16,574 nt of DNA from Acidobacteriota bacterium (GTDB lineage Bacteria > Acidobacteriota > Terriglobia > Terriglobales > Acidobacteriaceae), in contig QIAS01000330.1 of the NCBI GenBank assembly GCA_003225615.1, forward strand, positions 1 to 16,574. The letters are read 5' to 3'. Position 1 is the first letter of the stretch. Every line of letters begins with the position of its first letter. A program made the translations under genes and the position numbers. The notes beneath the pieces are model-generated. The model saw only the letters and a program-made list of their open reading frames with translations. It was not told where the DNA came from and ran no database searches. Shown here piece after piece: positions 5,620 to 13,331 of the stretch.

Positions 5620-7035
5620 CTAGAACTTGAGACTTAGCAGGTACTGAATGAGGTCACTTTTCTCGCTCTCGCTCAGCCCCAGCTTCATACAAGTGTTGTA
5701 GTGGTCAACGACCGCGTTCAGATTGGGGAAGCGGCCGTCGTGATAGAAACCGCCTTTGAAGTGCGTAGACAGGGCACCGATAGGCGATGTTCGATAGCGG
5801 TGATCCGGCCCACGATCTGCCTGGAAGCTGTCGATACAAACCTCTGACGCCGTGTGCAGATTCCAGCCCGGCTCGGTCCAGAGAGGTTCAGCATGGCAGT
5901 TGTTGCATCCCGCCTTTCCGCTAAACAGCTCATCACCGCGAGCCGCCGCCGCTTTGTCGAATGGCACCGTCGGGTTTGGCGCAGGAATTGAGAGCTGATA
6001 TAGCTGCAGGGCGGCCAGCTTGGAAGTGATCAGATCGTCATCCGGATTGATATGAGGCAAATCTCCAAATCCGTGCGCCGCCGCGATTGGAAATTGGGCA
6101 GCATCGTTCAGCCGGGGATCGAAGAACCGGCCTTTGCCATGCATCTCGAGATTTGCGACGAATGCATTCCAGTGCGGTACCGAACCCCAGCCAATCCAGG
6201 TATGCAGGTTCACTCCGCCCAGCCCGAAAGCAGGAGGAATCAACGAGGCACCCGAAACGTTCGTCCCGGTGACTACACCGTCGGAGATTTGCTGCGGATT
6301 GAATGCCTTTCCGTCCAGCGCCAACTCGGCATCGAATTTTCCCGGTCCCCAACTGTTCAGCACCTTCCTCACCGTGGGCTGAGTAGTTCCCAGCAGATCA
6401 GCAAAAGCGCTCAAATCAGGAGCAAGAGCAACAATCGCTCCCACGTTCAGATCGCGATTCGCCCACCCATCCAAGCGATGACCGATGCAGCCGGTGCCCG
6501 GGTTAGGCGTGATCTGGCCGCCACAAAGAGCGGGCATCGAATTGTCCACGGTTGAGTGGCAAAGAGCGCATTGAATCCCAACCGACTGCAAAGTTCCGGA
6601 AGAATTGAAGAATCCAGTGACGCCGAGCACCGCATTTAATTTAAGGAGTGCCAGAGTGACCGCTGGATCATCCAGGTTCACCCTTCCCTTCTGGATCTTC
6701 TGCACCAGATCGCTCGGGAGCGCGTCCACGTCTACCTTCAGTCCTACCGCCAGTGCCGTTTTCGGACTTACTCCCGGCCCCACTCCGCCCAGGCCAGCTC
6801 CTTCGATCGCTTGGTGCAATTTCAGTGTGTCGCCCCAGAATGCCTGGTCGCCGAAAGTGTCAAAACGGAAAGTCTGCTCTCCTTGTTGCACCTTTTGTAT
6901 CGCGTTATCGACAACCGGATTTTGCCTTGCGTTGTGAGCGGCCACCGACCCTGAATGGCTGATTACAACCATAGTCGCTGCAAATAAGAGTGTGAGGGTC
7001 ACCATCACAAGGGTGCGAATTTTTGATCCCGACAT
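5620..7035 (-). CDS. Exported di-heme cytochrome c, CcpA/MauG-like
   Basis: 471 residues from the ATG at 7033-7035, which has a GAGGAGG Shine-Dalgarno sequence; an ATG at 7050 overlaps that site and is unlikely. A signal peptide (TLVMVTLTLLFAATMVVI, about residues 8-25) is followed by two c-type heme sites, CALCH at about 156-160 and CNNCH at about 377-381. The C-terminal part has the RYRTSPIGAL...FYHDGRFPNLNAVVDHYN pattern (about 413-446) and ends with SESEKSDLIQYLLSL, as in bacterial di-heme cytochrome c peroxidases and MauG. Such proteins are periplasmic and reduce peroxide or oxidise a substrate. The first heme lies unusually far in, after about 110 residues of unassigned sequence, so it is a divergent member and peroxidase activity is not assured. 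The next gene on the strand encodes an exported unknown protein. Confidence 0.85.
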   Translation of the reverse strand: MSGSKIRTLVMVTLTLLFAATMVVISHSGSVAAHNARQNPVVDNAIQKVQQGEQTFRFDTFGDQAFWGDTLKLHQAIEGAGLGGVGPGVSPKTALAVGLKVDVDALPSDLVQKIQKGRVNLDDPAVTLALLKLNAVLGVTGFFNSSGTLQSVGIQCALCHSTVDNSMPALCGGQITPNPGTGCIGHRLDGWANRDLNVGAIVALAPDLSAFADLLGTTQPTVRKVLNSWGPGKFDAELALDGKAFNPQQISDGVVTGTNVSGASLIPPAFGLGGVNLHTWIGWGSVPHWNAFVANLEMHGKGRFFDPRLNDAAQFPIAAAHGFGDLPHINPDDDLITSKLAALQLYQLSIPAPNPTVPFDKAAAARGDELFSGKAGCNNCHAEPLWTEPGWNLHTASEVCIDSFQADRGPDHRYRTSPIGALSTHFKGGFYHDGRFPNLNAVVDHYNTCMKLGLSESEKSDLIQYLLSLKF

Positions 7036-7247
7036 CTGAAACCTCCTCATCCTTCGCGGGAACAGCCAACTACTCTGCTCTTCGAGGGAAATTTGCGGTA
7101 CCTGAGAGAGCGTGAAGGCGAATAGAGGTTTCTTGTCCGTTGTCGAGGGAATGTAAACAGATTGTCAATTCTTTGTTGCTGCTAAACGGGAGGATTGTCT
7201 CCGAAACGCAGACCTGCAAGACGCATGGTTGATGGCGTTTACACTAA

Positions 7248-7632
7248 GTAACCGCCCACACGGATGACGAACTGGCTGCGGGATTGGGCGCCCCCAAGGC
7301 GTTTTGGGATCAGCTGGTCGGAGGTTTGGCGCGAGAAGATGGTGTTGACGTTCAAGAGTGGCACTCCTGCTCACCAAAGGCCGGTTGTTCTGCGTCTGAA
7401 GCACAAGGACAGGAACATCCCGTACCTGTCCCCATCTCAGGGCTGCTTCATGGCGAGTTTCGCTCTTGGCGATAAAGCAGTGAAGGCGGCGCGGCAGAGT
7501 GCTCTTCCGGAGCGCGTCATCAAGACGATTGACGAAGCGAATGGTGGGGGAACCCCCGTCCGACTCGACGTGAAAGGCTCCAAAGACATCACCATCGTCC
7601 GGAAACTCGCCGCCATCAAACTCGCGAACTAA
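7248..7632 (+). pseudogene. DUF3788 family gene remnant with internal frameshift and no proper start
   Basis: Two frames together resemble one DUF3788 protein. In the first (7248 to about 7386) one reads DDELAAGLGAPKAFWDQLV and then VQEWHSCSPKAG; in the second (from about 7387 to the stop at 7632) LRLKHKDRNIPYLSPSQGCF, FALGDKAVKAARQSALPE and finally VRKLAAIKLAN. The join falls at AAGGCCGGTTGTTCTGCG, where family members usually read KAGW-LRLK, so about two bases seem missing. The first frame has a stop (TAA at 7245) just upstream and no ATG or GTG, so the 5' end is also lost. DUF3788 has no established function. An ATG-started 122-codon frame from 7264 exists, but its first 30 or so residues are out of frame with the family. 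Confidence 0.65.
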
Positions 7633-7636
7633 CTCT

Positions 7637-8158
7637 CTAGCCCACCTTCCGCGCTGCCTTTGCCTCGATCTCCTGCAGGCGGCCAGTCTTTACGTCGTAG
7701 ACGAAGCCTCGCACCCGTATGTGCTTCGGGATCCAGGGATGCGACTGCACCCGCTCGATCTGCCGGCGGACGTTCTCTTCCAAATCCCCGAACGCATGAA
7801 AATGCTTCGGTTCAGATGCCATCGTGCCGGTTTTCTCCTGTAGTTGCGCTCGCAGTGCCGCGTCTTTGAAGGTCAGCATGCCGCAGTCCGTGTGGTTGAT
7901 GATGATGAACTCTTCCGTCCCCAGCAGGTGATGCGAGATGATGAGCGACCGCAGCGCATCCTCGGTCACGATCCCGCCGGCGTTGCGAATAATATGTGCA
8001 TCGCCGGTTTTCAGACCCAAAAGCTGCTCTACGGTGATACGAGCGTCCATGCAAGCCACAATCGCCAGCTTGCGTGCCGGAGGCATAGGCAATTGCCCGA
8101 GGTTGAAATTGCGTGCATAAGCTTCGTTGGCCTGGAGAACCTCGTCGGTCATAGACAT
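7637..8158 (-). CDS. Beta-carbonic anhydrase
   Basis: 173 residues with the zinc and active-site signature of beta-class carbonic anhydrases: CMDAR at residues 36-40 (Cys36 ligand; Asp38 and Arg40 dyad), HTDCG with His89 and Cys92 as the other zinc ligands, and the IIRNAGGIV stretch at about 56-64. It interconverts CO2 and bicarbonate in the cytoplasm. The length matches the short form common in soil bacteria and actinobacteria. The start ATG is preceded by AAAGGTGG; a second ATG lies two codons later. The gene converges with the DUF3788 remnant (4 bases between stops) and diverges from mnmE. Confidence 0.93.
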   Translation of the reverse strand: MSMTDEVLQANEAYARNFNLGQLPMPPARKLAIVACMDARITVEQLLGLKTGDAHIIRNAGGIVTEDALRSLIISHHLLGTEEFIIINHTDCGMLTFKDAALRAQLQEKTGTMASEPKHFHAFGDLEENVRRQIERVQSHPWIPKHIRVRGFVYDVKTGRLQEIEAKAARKVG

Positions 8159-8258
8159 GTGTGCACCACCTTTCAGATTTCGCGCTGAACCCTGGCCGCC
8201 GCTGGAGGCAAGCGCGATGAGGTATTGGACGCAAACTGCTATTCGTTGGTCGCGAGAT

Positions 8259-8288
8259 TTTATATCACACAGATCGAGTGTCTGTTAA
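8259..8288 (-). promoter_or_regulatory. Likely promoter of the carbonic anhydrase gene
   Basis: On the minus strand TTAACA (8283-8288) and TATAAA (8259-8264) are spaced by 18 bases, about 100 bases upstream of the start. It lies in the divergent region shared with mnmE. Confidence 0.4.
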
Positions 8289-8312
8289 GGGACTCAGCCG
8301 AATTCAAACCGC

Positions 8313-8327
8313 TACAATCAATTCGTG
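8313..8327 (+). promoter_or_regulatory. -10 element of mnmE; message probably leaderless
   Basis: TACAAT (8313-8318) lies six bases before the GTG start of mnmE, so transcription would begin at or next to the start codon. No Shine-Dalgarno sequence is present. The -35 match is poor (GACTCA at 8291-8296, 16-base spacer). The same TACAAT-six bases-GTG layout recurs at 16466-16480. Confidence 0.5.
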
Positions 8328-9821
8328 AACCTCGATGACACCATCGTGGCCATAGCCACCCCCCCGGGCCGGGGAGGAATTGGTGTCGTCCGCATCGCTG
8401 GTCCGGAAGCCCGCAGCATCGCAGCCCCCATGCTGCGTCTCAAGCACGACCTTCAGCCCGGACACGCGGTCTTTGGAGAACTGATCGAATCTAACCCCGG
8501 TGCAAGGGGAGTCGGTCCACGTGGGGGACACCTGCGAGGAGACAAGCCAGATGTCGACGAGTCACGTGCGGACGGGTGCCTTGCCTGTCCCAGCGAGCCC
8601 GACCCAGCGCTAAGCGATGTGACTGCCACCCCGCAGCCGGGCGCCCGCATTGACGAGGTTGTAGTTATCTTTTTCGAAAAACCGCATTCCTACACCACCG
8701 ACGACATCGTCGAAATCTCTGCTCACGGATCTCCAGTTGTGTTGCGCCATATCGTGGGGCTTGCTCTCGCCCGCGGAGCCCGTCTCGCCGAACCTGGCGA
8801 GTTCACCATGCGCGCCTTTCTTAACGGACGCATCGATCTCACCCAGGCCGAAGCTGTCCGCGATCTCATCGAGTCGCAGACTTTGTTCCAGGCGCGGGTG
8901 GCCGCCGAGCAACTCGAAGGCGCGCTCTCCAAGCGGCTGCAGCCCGTTAAAAAGAAACTCGTAGATCTGATTGCGCTGCTCGAAGCAGGGATCGATTTTG
9001 CTGACGATGATGTATCCGTCCTTCCTGATAGAACGATTCTCGAGCACATCCACGCAGTACGCGGCCCGTTGCAGGAATTAGCCGGCAGTTTCGCCTACGG
9101 CAAGATCGTGCACGAAGGCCTGACCCTTGCCATCGTCGGTCGCCCCAACGTAGGCAAATCAAGTCTGTTCAACCGCCTGGTCGAGAGCGAGCGCGCCATC
9201 GTCACCGCCACGCCCGGAACCACACGCGACCTGGTCAGCGAAACTGTAGCCCTGGGTGGAATTCCTCTGAAGCTCGTGGACACCGCCGGCATTCGTCGCG
9301 CTCTTGACGAAGCTGAAAGCATCGGCATTCGCAAATCGATGGAAGCACTCGCCGAGGCCGACATCGTGCTCGTGGTTGTTGACGTATCCCAGCCGCTCGC
9401 GGCGGAAGATCACGAATTGCTCACCCAGATAGGGCAGGAGACTGCAATCGTCGTCGGAAACAAAGCGGACCTCCCGGGCGCTCCGCTAATGCTTGAATCT
9501 CAATTTCGCGTAGTCCACACTTCTGCCGTCACTGGCGAAGGCATTCGCCAACTCCGCACTGAGATTCTTCGCCATCTCGGCGGAGACCGCGGCACTCAGC
9601 CCGAAGCGGGGTTCCTCACCAGCCTTCGTCACCAGAACCTGGTTCGCGACTCCCTCACCGCTCTTGATTCCACTGACGCCGCCGTGGACAACAAAGTTCC
9701 GCACGAAATGCTGCTGCTCGATCTTTACAATGCGCTGCGTCCGCTAGACGAAATCACCGGGGCCACTACCACGGACGATATTCTCAACCTGATCTTCAGT
9801 ACCTTCTGCATCGGCAAGTAG
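8325..9821 (+). CDS. mnmE: tRNA modification GTPase MnmE with an extra segment in the N-terminal domain
   Basis: 498 residues from a GTG start. The N-terminus (DTIVAIATPPGRGGIGVVRI) and KPHSYTTDDIVEISAHGSPV form the tetrahydrofolate-binding domain. The G domain shows GRPNVGKS (272-279), TPGTTRD, DTAG (319-322) and NKAD (379-382), and the protein ends in FCIGK, whose cysteine is the catalytic one. With MnmG, MnmE adds the carboxymethylaminomethyl group to wobble uridine 34 of certain tRNAs. The protein is about 45 residues longer than E. coli MnmE; the excess is at about residues 61-108, a Gly/Pro/Asp-rich stretch without resemblance to the family, inserted between FGELIES and GARIDEVVV. The frame is intact and every core motif is present, so the enzyme is likely functional. 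It stands alone here, without mnmG or jag. Confidence 0.95.
   Translation: MNLDDTIVAIATPPGRGGIGVVRIAGPEARSIAAPMLRLKHDLQPGHAVFGELIESNPGARGVGPRGGHLRGDKPDVDESRADGCLACPSEPDPALSDVTATPQPGARIDEVVVIFFEKPHSYTTDDIVEISAHGSPVVLRHIVGLALARGARLAEPGEFTMRAFLNGRIDLTQAEAVRDLIESQTLFQARVAAEQLEGALSKRLQPVKKKLVDLIALLEAGIDFADDDVSVLPDRTILEHIHAVRGPLQELAGSFAYGKIVHEGLTLAIVGRPNVGKSSLFNRLVESERAIVTATPGTTRDLVSETVALGGIPLKLVDTAGIRRALDEAESIGIRKSMEALAEADIVLVVVDVSQPLAAEDHELLTQIGQETAIVVGNKADLPGAPLMLESQFRVVHTSAVTGEGIRQLRTEILRHLGGDRGTQPEAGFLTSLRHQNLVRDSLTALDSTDAAVDNKVPHEMLLLDLYNALRPLDEITGATTTDDILNLIFSTFCIGK
8504..8650. repeat. In-frame insertion within mnmE, possibly a repeat-derived element
   Basis: This stretch encodes the extra residues 61-108 of MnmE. 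It contains a hairpin, GGACGGG (8570-8576) with CCTGTCC (8584-8590, one G-U pair), outer halves GGGACA (8525-8530) and TGTCCC (8586-8591), and two CACGTG palindromes. PGAR is read on both sides (residues 58-61 and 105-108). A palindromic element that kept the frame is the simplest reading; boundaries are approximate. Confidence 0.45.
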
Positions 9822-9826
9822 ACAAG

Positions 9827-9921
9827 AATTGTTGATTGTTGATTTTGGATTGTTGAATAGAAAAGCCCTAAACATATGCCCATTGTCTTCATTCAACAAT
9901 CAACATCAACAATCAACAATT
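9827..9921. repeat. Long AT-rich inverted repeat downstream of mnmE
   Basis: The left arm (9827-9858) and right arm (9891-9921) are nearly perfect inverse copies: 17 paired bases outside (AATTGTTGATTGTTGAT), a small interruption, then about 10 more, around a 32-base loop. Each arm is itself built from the unit ATTGTTG. It follows the mnmE stop by 5 bases and may act as a terminator or message-end structure, or be a simple repeat that forms a cruciform. Confidence 0.7.
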
Positions 9922-9996
9922 TCCCTACTCTTTCCTCATTCCATTACCTTCGATACCTACAAGCTTGTGATTCAGCCGTAATAGCATTCGAGGATT

Positions 9997-10617
9997 ATGA
10001 AACCAGTTTGCACCTTGGTCAGCAGCATCGCCCTGATCCTCAGCGCCTTTGCATTGCAAACTTCTTCGCCCGTTCCAGCCCCGAACCGCACCGCTGCGCA
10101 ATTGAAAACTGAACTGCGCACGTTGGCCGCGGTGGCTGAACGAATTGCCCAGGCGCCGACCAACGAAGAAAAAGCGCGGGGCTGGCTTGAACTGAACCGG
10201 CAGGCTAAGAAGTTCGGCGATGAAATGAATGTGGCATTTCCTCACATCACCGTAAAAGGTGACAAGATCTTTCCCCCGCAGGCACAGCAATTAGCCCAAG
10301 CTGCCACCTCGTATGGAGTCCGTGTGGACTTTTGCGAAATGGGAGGAAACTGGGCGGCGGATAACCAGGGCTATTTGAAATACCTCGAGCTATGGCCGGC
10401 CGGGCCCGAAGCCGACGAAGCCACCTGGATGGGCCCCATGGGTAACGCATCCTTCTGCGGCGATTTCGAAGGCTCGGTGGAGGAACTGAAGGAGACCATC
10501 GCGCTGCACAACCAGTTTCTGGAGAGATTTCCCAACAGCCGTTTCGCGGCCCAGGCAAAGGAAGAACTCACACAATCGCAAGAGCAGCTGGCGCAGACGC
10601 TGAAGTCGGCCCACTAG
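9997..10617 (+). CDS. Exported TPR-like protein of unknown function
   Basis: 206 residues, ATG start with GAGGA upstream. A signal peptide (VCTLVSSIALILSAFALQ, about residues 4-21) is followed by a proline-rich spacer and a helical region. TPR-like helices are suggested at LKYLELWPAGPEADEATW (about 127-144) and KETIALHNQFLERFPNSRFAAQAKEEL (about 165-191), where the xFPxSxxAxxA signature is typical of tetratricopeptide repeats in periplasmic proteins. Cys113 and Cys154 could form a disulfide. It probably scaffolds protein contacts in the periplasm; no enzyme motif is seen. It lies between the mnmE inverted repeat and the EXORDIUM-like gene, which has its own promoter, so it seems to be a single transcription unit. 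Confidence 0.65.
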   Translation: MKPVCTLVSSIALILSAFALQTSSPVPAPNRTAAQLKTELRTLAAVAERIAQAPTNEEKARGWLELNRQAKKFGDEMNVAFPHITVKGDKIFPPQAQQLAQAATSYGVRVDFCEMGGNWAADNQGYLKYLELWPAGPEADEATWMGPMGNASFCGDFEGSVEELKETIALHNQFLERFPNSRFAAQAKEELTQSQEQLAQTLKSAH

Positions 10618-10747
10618 TCTGCAGCAGATTGCTGGACACCGTTCAAGGTTCTCTTTTCCTGAAGGACCGACTTCCGGTTCCAGAGAATCTAAGCGCGAGT
10701 TGCCTTATCGGAGCGCCTTAGCCGCGTGGCCGGGTACCTTTTAGACA

Positions 10748-10777
10748 TTGACACTGACAGTTGACCCGGTTCAGAAT
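10748..10777 (+). promoter_or_regulatory. Likely promoter of the EXORDIUM-like / Asp-box pair
   Basis: A perfect TTGACA (10748-10753), an 18-base spacer and CAGAAT (10772-10777) lie about 85 bases before the ATG at 10863. Directly after the -10 box an AGCCGAC/GTCGGCT hairpin (10778-10784 with 10793-10799) would form at the 5' end of the message and could affect its stability or be an operator. Confidence 0.55.
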
Positions 10778-10862
10778 AGCCGACCATTAGCAGTCGGCTG
10801 CTTGCCGCGCCTGACGTGCGTTTTCAGGCTTGCACCGGCTGGTAACATTCCATGGAGGTTGC

Positions 10863-11798
10863 ATGCAGCGATCCCTTCTCGTACCGGGTTTCACCCTTCT
10901 CGCGATGCTGATTGCTTCTTTAAGCTTGGCAGCACAAGAGTCCGGAAAACCATCGAAGCAAGTCTTAGAGCCGCCCAAGGGTGGTATTCACTGGGCGCGT
11001 GGCCATCAACCACCCGCCTCAGCCGGTTCGAATCCCGATATGACCTGGCATGGTGGCCCCATCCTGCCAACCTCAAAAACCTCCGCCATCTTCTGGGGCA
11101 CAAGCTGGGCGAATAGCACTTTCGTTAAAGACAAGATCGCCGGTCTGGATTCCTGGTACAAGGGTGTAGGGGGTAGCTCGTATGGAGCGACCACCGACGA
11201 ATACACTGGCCCGAACAGTACGCGCGTTTCGGACAGCATCACCTACCTCGGCCACCATGTGGATACTAGTCCTGCTCCGTTGCGTGCTCCCAAGACCTCT
11301 GCCATTTTGAACGAAGTCTGCAAGGTCATTCCTACGGCACAACTGGTCAGCAACGGTTTTTATGCCGTGTACGTGGATACTCCGCGGAAAAATGCCGGCT
11401 ACTGTGCCTGGCATAGCGCGGCATCGTGCAGCGGCGTTCCTGTGCAGTTCGCATTCTTTTTCAATCTGGATGGTGATGCTGGTTGCGATCCGGGATCGAA
11501 TGTAGCCGGGGAGTCACAGGGACTCGCCGCCCTGGCCAACGTCACTGGCCATGAGCTCTCCGAGACACGCACTGATCCCCGCCTTAATGCCTGGTACGAC
11601 TCGTCGGGAGCCGAAAACGCCGATAAATGTGCGTGGAGCTTCGTCGGACCGTTTGTCACCTTCTCAAACGGAACCAAGTGGAAGATACAGGGCAACTGGT
11701 CGAATTACGATTACGATCACGACACCGGCTATGCGAACCTGAGCGGCGAAAAAGGTTGTGCAGACGGCACCAACGTTCCTGGACCGTACACGAAGTAA
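10863..11798 (+). CDS. Exported EXORDIUM/Phi-1-like protein
   Basis: 311 residues from the ATG at 10863, chosen because GGAGG lies just before it and a signal peptide follows directly (LLVPGFTLLAMLIASLSLAAQ). The mature protein contains TWHGGPILPTSKTSAIFWGTSW (about 61-82) and GHELSETRTDPRLNAWYDSS (about 229-248), then ENADKCAW. This order resembles the plant EXORDIUM / phosphate-induced protein 1 family (PF04674; there YHxGP..., then HELxE...NPxxNAWY). The HExxE with its downstream aspartate recalls metallopeptidase zinc sites, but no activity is established for the family. Several cysteines may form disulfides. The next gene starts 27 bases later on the same strand with a strong ribosome site, so the two are likely one operon. 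The family assignment rests on visual motif matching. Confidence 0.65.
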   Translation: MQRSLLVPGFTLLAMLIASLSLAAQESGKPSKQVLEPPKGGIHWARGHQPPASAGSNPDMTWHGGPILPTSKTSAIFWGTSWANSTFVKDKIAGLDSWYKGVGGSSYGATTDEYTGPNSTRVSDSITYLGHHVDTSPAPLRAPKTSAILNEVCKVIPTAQLVSNGFYAVYVDTPRKNAGYCAWHSAASCSGVPVQFAFFFNLDGDAGCDPGSNVAGESQGLAALANVTGHELSETRTDPRLNAWYDSSGAENADKCAWSFVGPFVTFSNGTKWKIQGNWSNYDYDHDTGYANLSGEKGCADGTNVPGPYTK

Positions 11799-11825
11799 CA
11801 CGTCGTTTTGCGGAGGAGGGATCCC

Positions 11826-13139
11826 ATGGCGGTCGCCACCGCTAGAAGGCTATTTGTCATCGCGTGCTGTTGCGCGGTATGCCTGCTCTCGCATGAGACG
11901 TACGCGGCCACATCTGCCTTCCAGGCACAGACCCGCGTAGGTTTCACCGTGGGTGATCAGTGGGAACCCACCATCGCCGCCGATGCGTTTGGGCACGTCT
12001 ACATACTCTTTCCGCAATATACGAATGATCAATCTCCGACTATTCCTACATGCGACACGTGCCCGAGTCCAACCGCGTTCCTCATCGTGAGCAACGACAA
12101 CGGGAAAACGTGGTCTGCACCGAAAATCATTGGGCCTCCCGGCTCGGGCCAGGTTGACGTGCAACTCAAAGTCGATCCCCTTGACGGCCGTACCGTCTAT
12201 GCATCGTGGCTGCAGAATAATAAGAGCGTGATTCAGGTGGCCAAGTCCACTGACTATGGTCAGAGTTGGATACTGCCTCCGCCGGCAAACAGTACGAACG
12301 CCGGTATCGACAAGGATATCCTCGTAGTGAAAGGTAACGATGTCTACGTCGGCTACAACCACGCGCAAACCGTGTGGGTTTCCTCCTCGCACGATGGAGG
12401 ACAAAGCTTCACTTCCGTCAAGATGAACCAGAACGCGCAGTTTGGCTGGTCGCTTACCGGGGGGGCCGCGATCGATAACGCGGGAAATGTTTATTTTGCG
12501 TGGGAAGGCTATACCCAGAACGGCGGAGCCAAAGGCCCGGTCAAAATTTACGTCAGCAAGTCGACTGACAGCGGCCTTACCTGGAGCTCCACCGGGGTGG
12601 ATGTCTCCGGTTCTCCACCCGACTGCTCCGCTTTTTCTTGTGGTTGGGCTTTCCTTGGGCCTGGCACGGCGCTCACCAGCGATGCCGCGGGAAAACTCTA
12701 TCTGCTTTGGAATGCTGGAAATAACACAGCCCCAGAACGAATTTTCTTCTCCACCTCGCTCGATGGAGGAGTGACCTGGTCAGCGAAACAGGACATTTCT
12801 TCCGTGCCGGTCAGCGCTCAGGTGGACCATGCGTTTCCCGCTATTGCTGCCGGTCAGAAAAACGATGTCCGCATTGCATGGATGGACCAGAGAGCGGAGC
12901 CGTACTGGAACGTTTACTACCGCAGCTCGACCGATGGCGGCGCAACCTGGACGGCTGAGACCAAGCTCTCAACTTTCGTAAAAGGATACAGCTACATCTT
13001 TAATACTGGATTCCGCTTTCCGTTTGGCGACTATTTCGATATGACAATTGATTATCTCGGCCAAACCCAGACCTGCTGGGGCGAAGGCTTTAACTGGTTG
13101 ACACCCGGCTCCATCTGGTACACGCGGCAGTTGAGGTAA
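11826..13139 (+). CDS. Exported six-Asp-box (BNR/sialidase-fold) beta-propeller protein
   Basis: 437 residues; the start is the ATG at 11826, preceded by GGAGGAGGG (an upstream TTG at 11808 overlaps this site). A signal peptide (ARRLFVIACCCAVCLL...TYA) leads to a beta-rich domain with six Asp-box motifs: SNDNGKTW (89-96), STDYGQSW (141-148), SHDGGQSF (188-195), STDSGLTW (246-253), SLDGGVTW (311-318) and STDGGATW (368-375). The roughly regular spacing fits a six-bladed sialidase-type propeller. I do not see the full sialidase arginine triad or an FRIP motif, so it may be a sugar-binding or structural propeller rather than a sialidase. It is the second gene of a pair with the EXORDIUM-like protein, and both should be secreted or periplasmic. 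Confidence 0.8.
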   Translation: MAVATARRLFVIACCCAVCLLSHETYAATSAFQAQTRVGFTVGDQWEPTIAADAFGHVYILFPQYTNDQSPTIPTCDTCPSPTAFLIVSNDNGKTWSAPKIIGPPGSGQVDVQLKVDPLDGRTVYASWLQNNKSVIQVAKSTDYGQSWILPPPANSTNAGIDKDILVVKGNDVYVGYNHAQTVWVSSSHDGGQSFTSVKMNQNAQFGWSLTGGAAIDNAGNVYFAWEGYTQNGGAKGPVKIYVSKSTDSGLTWSSTGVDVSGSPPDCSAFSCGWAFLGPGTALTSDAAGKLYLLWNAGNNTAPERIFFSTSLDGGVTWSAKQDISSVPVSAQVDHAFPAIAAGQKNDVRIAWMDQRAEPYWNVYYRSSTDGGATWTAETKLSTFVKGYSYIFNTGFRFPFGDYFDMTIDYLGQTQTCWGEGFNWLTPGSIWYTRQLR

Positions 13140-13331
13140 ATACAGCAAGAGTGCTTTGCCGGAACACCGACGAACTAGTCCCGACGCCCGGAGAAGGTGA
13201 ATGCCCGGAGACAATTACATTTAAACTTTATACTTCATAAATCGTACTTCTCACTTCCCGTTAATTCTCATTTGGAAAATCCTCTTCCCATTGGTACATT
13301 GCTCGCAACCGCCTGCCCGGAGAGGCGCCAC

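Noticed and set aside
7060..7130. CTCTCAGGTACCG on the minus strand resembles the 3' element of a glycine riboswitch
   Set aside because: The upstream GCCGAAGG element and a fitting pairing are absent, and the downstream gene is a cytochrome, not a glycine-related gene.
8610..9053. Long minus-strand open frames antisense to mnmE
   Set aside because: They mirror the codon bias of mnmE and show no protein features of their own.
11022..11038. CGGTTCGAATCCCG looks like a tRNA T-arm
   Set aside because: It lies inside the EXORDIUM-like coding sequence (AGSNPD) and no acceptor, D or anticodon arms surround it.
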